Shown here piece by piece: positions 15,152 to 17,232 of a stretch of DNA of 17,232 bases (the first letter of the stretch is position 1; each line of letters starts with the position of its first letter). A program made the position numbers and the translations under genes. This DNA comes from Oscillospiraceae bacterium. GTDB lineage: Bacteria > Bacillota > Clostridia > Oscillospirales > Ruminococcaceae. The stretch lies in NCBI GenBank assembly GCA_029005335.1, contig JAQXFT010000212.1:1-17232 (forward strand), written 5' to 3'. Under the pieces are notes generated by a model. It saw only the letters and a list, made by a program, of their open reading frames with translations, was not told the origin of the DNA and did not search any database.

Positions 15152-15802
15152 ATGAAGAGCTTTTTTTTGAAATTTTCAGACTCCGCAAAATCACTCGGAG
15201 ATATCAGAACTATAACTGTTACCGGAATGCTTATAGCACTTGCGATAGTTATCAGGTCGCTTGCAATACAGATTACTATTGATGTAAGAATAGTATTTAC
15301 CTGTATACCAATTGCAATTATTGCAATGCTCTATGGACCTGTTGTATGCAGTATGTCCGCACTTGCAATAGATATAATCGGCTTTCTTATCGATAACAAG
15401 TCCCCGAGAGGATACAGCATACAGCTTGCCCTTGTAATAGTTCTTATGGGAATAATATATGGACTTGTACTATACAAGGCTGATATAAGGTACGATAAAA
15501 ACAATCTCAGAGACAGCTTCGGAAGCATAGCAAGAATAGTTATTGCAAGAGGACTTGTTATCCTGATATGCAATATGATTCTCAATTCCTATTTCCTGTA
15601 TACTCTCTATATAAACAAGGATTTTTCACTTTCAGAGGCATTAAGTAATCAGGATATGCGTAATGCATTTTTAACATGGTGGTCGCCCAGAGTTATAAAA
15701 AATCTTATCCAGTATCCGATAGACTGCGTATTACTGATTTTTACCCTTCCTGTTGCCAATATTGCATACAGAAGTGTATTTAAATCCGTCCGCAACGCTT
15801 AA
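15152..15802 (+). CDS. folT: ECF transporter S component, FolT-like (folate uptake)
   Basis: Substrate-binding membrane subunit of an energy-coupling-factor transporter; it would work with EcfA, EcfA' and EcfT, not encoded here, to import folates. The 216-residue product has about six hydrophobic segments. The first part carries the S-component pattern I-R-T-I-T-V-T-G-M-L-I-A-L-A-I, then V-R-I-V-F-T-C-I-P and L-Y-G-P-V-V-C followed by A-I-D-I-I-G-F-L, the arrangement seen in FolT-type proteins. The THF riboswitch directly upstream strongly supports folate as substrate. The start ATG has AAGGAGG eight bases upstream. A C-terminal insert near 150-175 (S-L-S-E-A-L-S-N-Q) lies between the last helices. 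Family assignment is strong; folate specificity rests mainly on the riboswitch. Confidence 0.88.
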   Translation: MKSFFLKFSDSAKSLGDIRTITVTGMLIALAIVIRSLAIQITIDVRIVFTCIPIAIIAMLYGPVVCSMSALAIDIIGFLIDNKSPRGYSIQLALVIVLMGIIYGLVLYKADIRYDKNNLRDSFGSIARIVIARGLVILICNMILNSYFLYTLYINKDFSLSEALSNQDMRNAFLTWWSPRVIKNLIQYPIDCVLLIFTLPVANIAYRSVFKSVRNA

Positions 15803-15879
15803 AAAAATCAATTACTGAAAAAAGTTTTCGGTCAGGTCTTTTTTAAAGGGCTTGCCGGTATGTGTTCTCAAAGAATAAG

Positions 15880-15911
15880 GGGGCTGAGTTCTGACTCAGC
15901 CCCGGTTTTTT
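15880..15911 (+). terminator. Rho-independent terminator after folT
   Basis: A perfect 10-bp GC-rich stem, GGGGCTGAGT (15880-15889) with ACTCAGCCCC (15894-15903), loop TCTG, then GG and six T. It terminates folT and lies between convergent genes; in reverse it is also just past the small Cys-rich gene, though the minus-strand T tail is poorer. A weaker A/T-rich hairpin with a T run at about 15816-15845 precedes it. Confidence 0.92.
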
Positions 15912-15923
15912 ATTCCGGTTTAA

Positions 15924-16088
15924 TCAGCATCCGCAGCCACAATTGTTTTCGCATCCACAGCCACAGCCGTTGTTGTTACCGATACAGCCTATACCGTTGT
16001 TGCCGCAGCAGCAGAAAAGAATTACGAAGAGGATTATGAGAATGATAATCCACCAGCAGCTGTTACCCTCAAAACCGCATCCACACAT
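15924..16088 (-). CDS. Small Cys/Gly-rich single-span membrane protein, function unknown
   Basis: A 54-residue reading frame. It begins M-C-G-C-G-F-E-G-N-S-C-W-W, runs through a hydrophobic stretch of about 14 residues (I-I-I-L-I-I-L-F-V-I-L-F, positions 14-25), then C-C-C-G, an Asn/Gly-rich part and a tail of alternating Gly and Cys. Fourteen of the 54 residues are Cys. Translation signals support it: AAGGAG lies ten bases before the ATG, and a promoter candidate and terminators flank it. I do not recognise a named family; the tryptophan pair followed by a hydrophobic run and Cys/Gly flanks resembles short clostridial proteins of unknown role. Metal or thiol chemistry at the membrane surface is a guess from composition only. 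Confidence 0.72.
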   Translation of the reverse strand: MCGCGFEGNSCWWIIILIILFVILFCCCGNNGIGCIGNNNGCGCGCENNCGCGC

Positions 16089-16152
16089 AAATAAACAACT
16101 CCTTAAATAAATTTATTTGAAACAGAGTGTTTTTATCCGTTTCATAGTATAT

Positions 16153-16181
16153 ATTATGACAAATGCAAAAAAGTGTTACAA
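16153..16181 (-). promoter_or_regulatory. Candidate promoter for the small Cys-rich gene
   Basis: On the minus strand: -35 TTGTAA (16181-16176), 17-base spacer, -10 CATAAT (16158-16153), with a start near 16146 and a leader of about 58 bases. The fit is moderate, and another sigma factor could be used. Confidence 0.4.
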
Positions 16182-16206
16182 ATTTTCGGGTAATAATTGA
16201 TTTCGA

Positions 16207-16264
16207 CTGTTATCGCAACAGGATAGTGGCATAATATAGTTATATAATATCAAGGAGGAAATGC
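16207..16264 (+). promoter_or_regulatory. clpC upstream region: weak -10 and short palindrome
   Basis: CATAAT at 16230-16235 could be a -10 for clpC with a start near 16242, but no good -35 lies 17 bases before it. A short palindrome CTGTT-ATCGC-AACAG (16207-16221) occupies the -35 region and could be an operator. No CIRCE element or CtsR-type heptad repeat is present. Confidence 0.3.
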
Positions 16265-17232
16265 ATGATGGTAAATTCGGAACGATTTACAAAAAGAGCT
16301 GTAAGGGTAATTGAGGGCGGAATAAAAATAGCCTCAGAGCTGGGGCATACCTATGTCGGAAGCGAACATATACTTTTTGCAATTGCTGATGAAAACGGCT
16401 CAAAGGCGGGAACGGCTTTAAAAAAATCGGGAGCTGACAGAGATGTTATATGCGATGAAATTATAAGAATGGTTGGTCAGGGAATGCAGTCGAGACTTTC
16501 GGACAGATATTTCACTACAGCTCTTAAAAATATACTTGAGGATTCAGTTGAAACAGCTATGCTTGACAGAAAAAAGCAGGCATCACCGGAGCATATATTA
16601 ATATCGCTTTTAAAGGACAGCTCATGCAGTGCATTTGCGATTCTGAAAAAAATCGGTGTAAATATAAACGGACTTACCGGAGAGCTTGATTGCAGTGAGA
16701 TTTCGGGAATACGTGAAGAGATTGCGGTATCCCTTCAGCCGAAGCCCTCACAGTATCCTAATCTTTTCAAGTACGGAAAGAATATAACAGATATTTCTCT
16801 TTTAAGAAAATCCGAGAAGCTTATAGGACGTGATGCCGAAACAGAACGTGTACTTCAGATACTTGCACGCAAGACTAAAAACAATCCATGTCTCATAGGT
16901 GAAGCCGGAGTAGGAAAGACTGCCATAGTTGAGGGTGTAGCCGAATTGTTTGTCAGAAATCTTGTTCCTGATGTTCTGAAGAACAGATATATATTTTCAC
17001 TGGATTTTACATCACTTCTTTCCGGTGCAAAGTACAGAGGAGATTTTGAGGAACGCATAAAAGCCTGTATTGATGAGGCAGTATCAGCCGGAAACATAAT
17101 ATTATTTATAGATGAACTCCATACAATTGTCGGAGCGGGTGCGGCGGAAGGTGCAATAGATGCCGCAAATATTATGAAGCCACAGCTTGCACGTGGTGAA
17201 CTCCAGATAATCGGAGCTACTACTTTTGAGGA
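16265..17232 (+). CDS. clpC: ClpC-type AAA+ protease ATPase, 5' part (cut by window edge)
   Basis: HSP100 unfoldase that, with ClpP, degrades misfolded and regulatory proteins. 322 residues are visible. The N-terminal Clp-N domain has two repeats: R-F-T-K-R-A-V-R-V-I and G-H-T-Y-V-G-S-E-H-I-L-F in the first, A-S-P-E-H-I-L-I-S-L-L in the second. The first AAA+ module begins near 195 with L-I-G-R-D-A-E-T-E-R-V, Walker A G-E-A-G-V-G-K-T at 212-219, the pore loop A-K-Y-R-G-D-F-E-E-R and Walker B I-L-F-I-D-E at about 279-284. The M-domain that separates ClpC from ClpA or ClpB would lie beyond the edge, so ClpC is the best call rather than a proven one. Starts ATG 16265 or 16268 follow AAGGAGG at 16252-16258. 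ctsR, mcsA and mcsB, often upstream of clpC, are absent. Confidence 0.9.
   Translation, partial: MMVNSERFTKRAVRVIEGGIKIASELGHTYVGSEHILFAIADENGSKAGTALKKSGADRDVICDEIIRMVGQGMQSRLSDRYFTTALKNILEDSVETAMLDRKKQASPEHILISLLKDSSCSAFAILKKIGVNINGLTGELDCSEISGIREEIAVSLQPKPSQYPNLFKYGKNITDISLLRKSEKLIGRDAETERVLQILARKTKNNPCLIGEAGVGKTAIVEGVAELFVRNLVPDVLKNRYIFSLDFTSLLSGAKYRGDFEERIKACIDEAVSAGNIILFIDELHTIVGAGAAEGAIDAANIMKPQLARGELQIIGATTFE

Noticed and set aside
16261..16314. ATG at 16261 as a clpC start
   Set aside because: That frame reaches a TGA within 18 codons; the Clp-N reading begins at 16265 or 16268.

Overview
This is an AT-rich chromosomal window from a Gram-positive anaerobe, most likely a Ruminococcus-like member of the Clostridia (Oscillospiraceae). 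Pointers are the hprK-murB-rapZ-whiA-dnaE-pfkA gene order, strong Shine-Dalgarno sites, sigma-A type promoters, a THF-riboswitch-controlled ECF folate transporter component and a ClpC-type ATPase. The species assignment is inference. I saw no tRNA, rRNA, insertion sequence, phage gene or CRISPR array.

Layout. (1) 1-2483, minus strand: rpsO followed by pnp (3' end cut off by the window edge). There is a clear promoter ahead of rpsO, a terminator-like hairpin after it and a long imperfect hairpin in the pnp leader. (2) 2563-13787, plus strand: a probable operon of about 11 kb starting at a TTGACG-17-TATAAT promoter: rpe, three Rnf-like membrane genes (D, E, A), a membrane-anchored glycoside-hydrolase-like protein, hprK, murB, rapZ, whiA and dnaE. 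All junctions are short or overlapping and no strong terminator is visible inside. (3) 13820-14900: pfkA with its own promoter. (4) 14963-15802: a THF riboswitch and a FolT-like S component, then a strong terminator. (5) 15924-16088, minus strand: a 54-residue Cys/Gly-rich protein with one hydrophobic segment. (6) 16265 to the right edge: the 5' part of a clpC-like gene, divergent from the small gene.

How the genes fit together. Most of the operon is core physiology: pentose phosphate epimerase, carbon-catabolite sensor kinase HprK, cell-wall precursor enzyme MurB, the RapZ/WhiA regulators, replicative polymerase DnaE, then phosphofructokinase. The usual clostridial neighbours yvcK and an HPr gene are absent between rapZ, whiA and dnaE.

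The most unusual part is the Rnf-like trio at 3289-5419. It has only the three integral-membrane subunits D, E and A; no B, C or G gene is adjacent. Three of the four Cys residues that ligate the intramembrane Fe-S cluster in canonical RnfA/RnfE are Ser here, and the D subunit lacks the S-G-A-T flavin attachment motif. This looks like a membrane module derived from Rnf but stripped of redox cofactors, with an unknown role. A second unusual point is whiA, whose strong Shine-Dalgarno and conserved N-terminus point to an AUA start codon.
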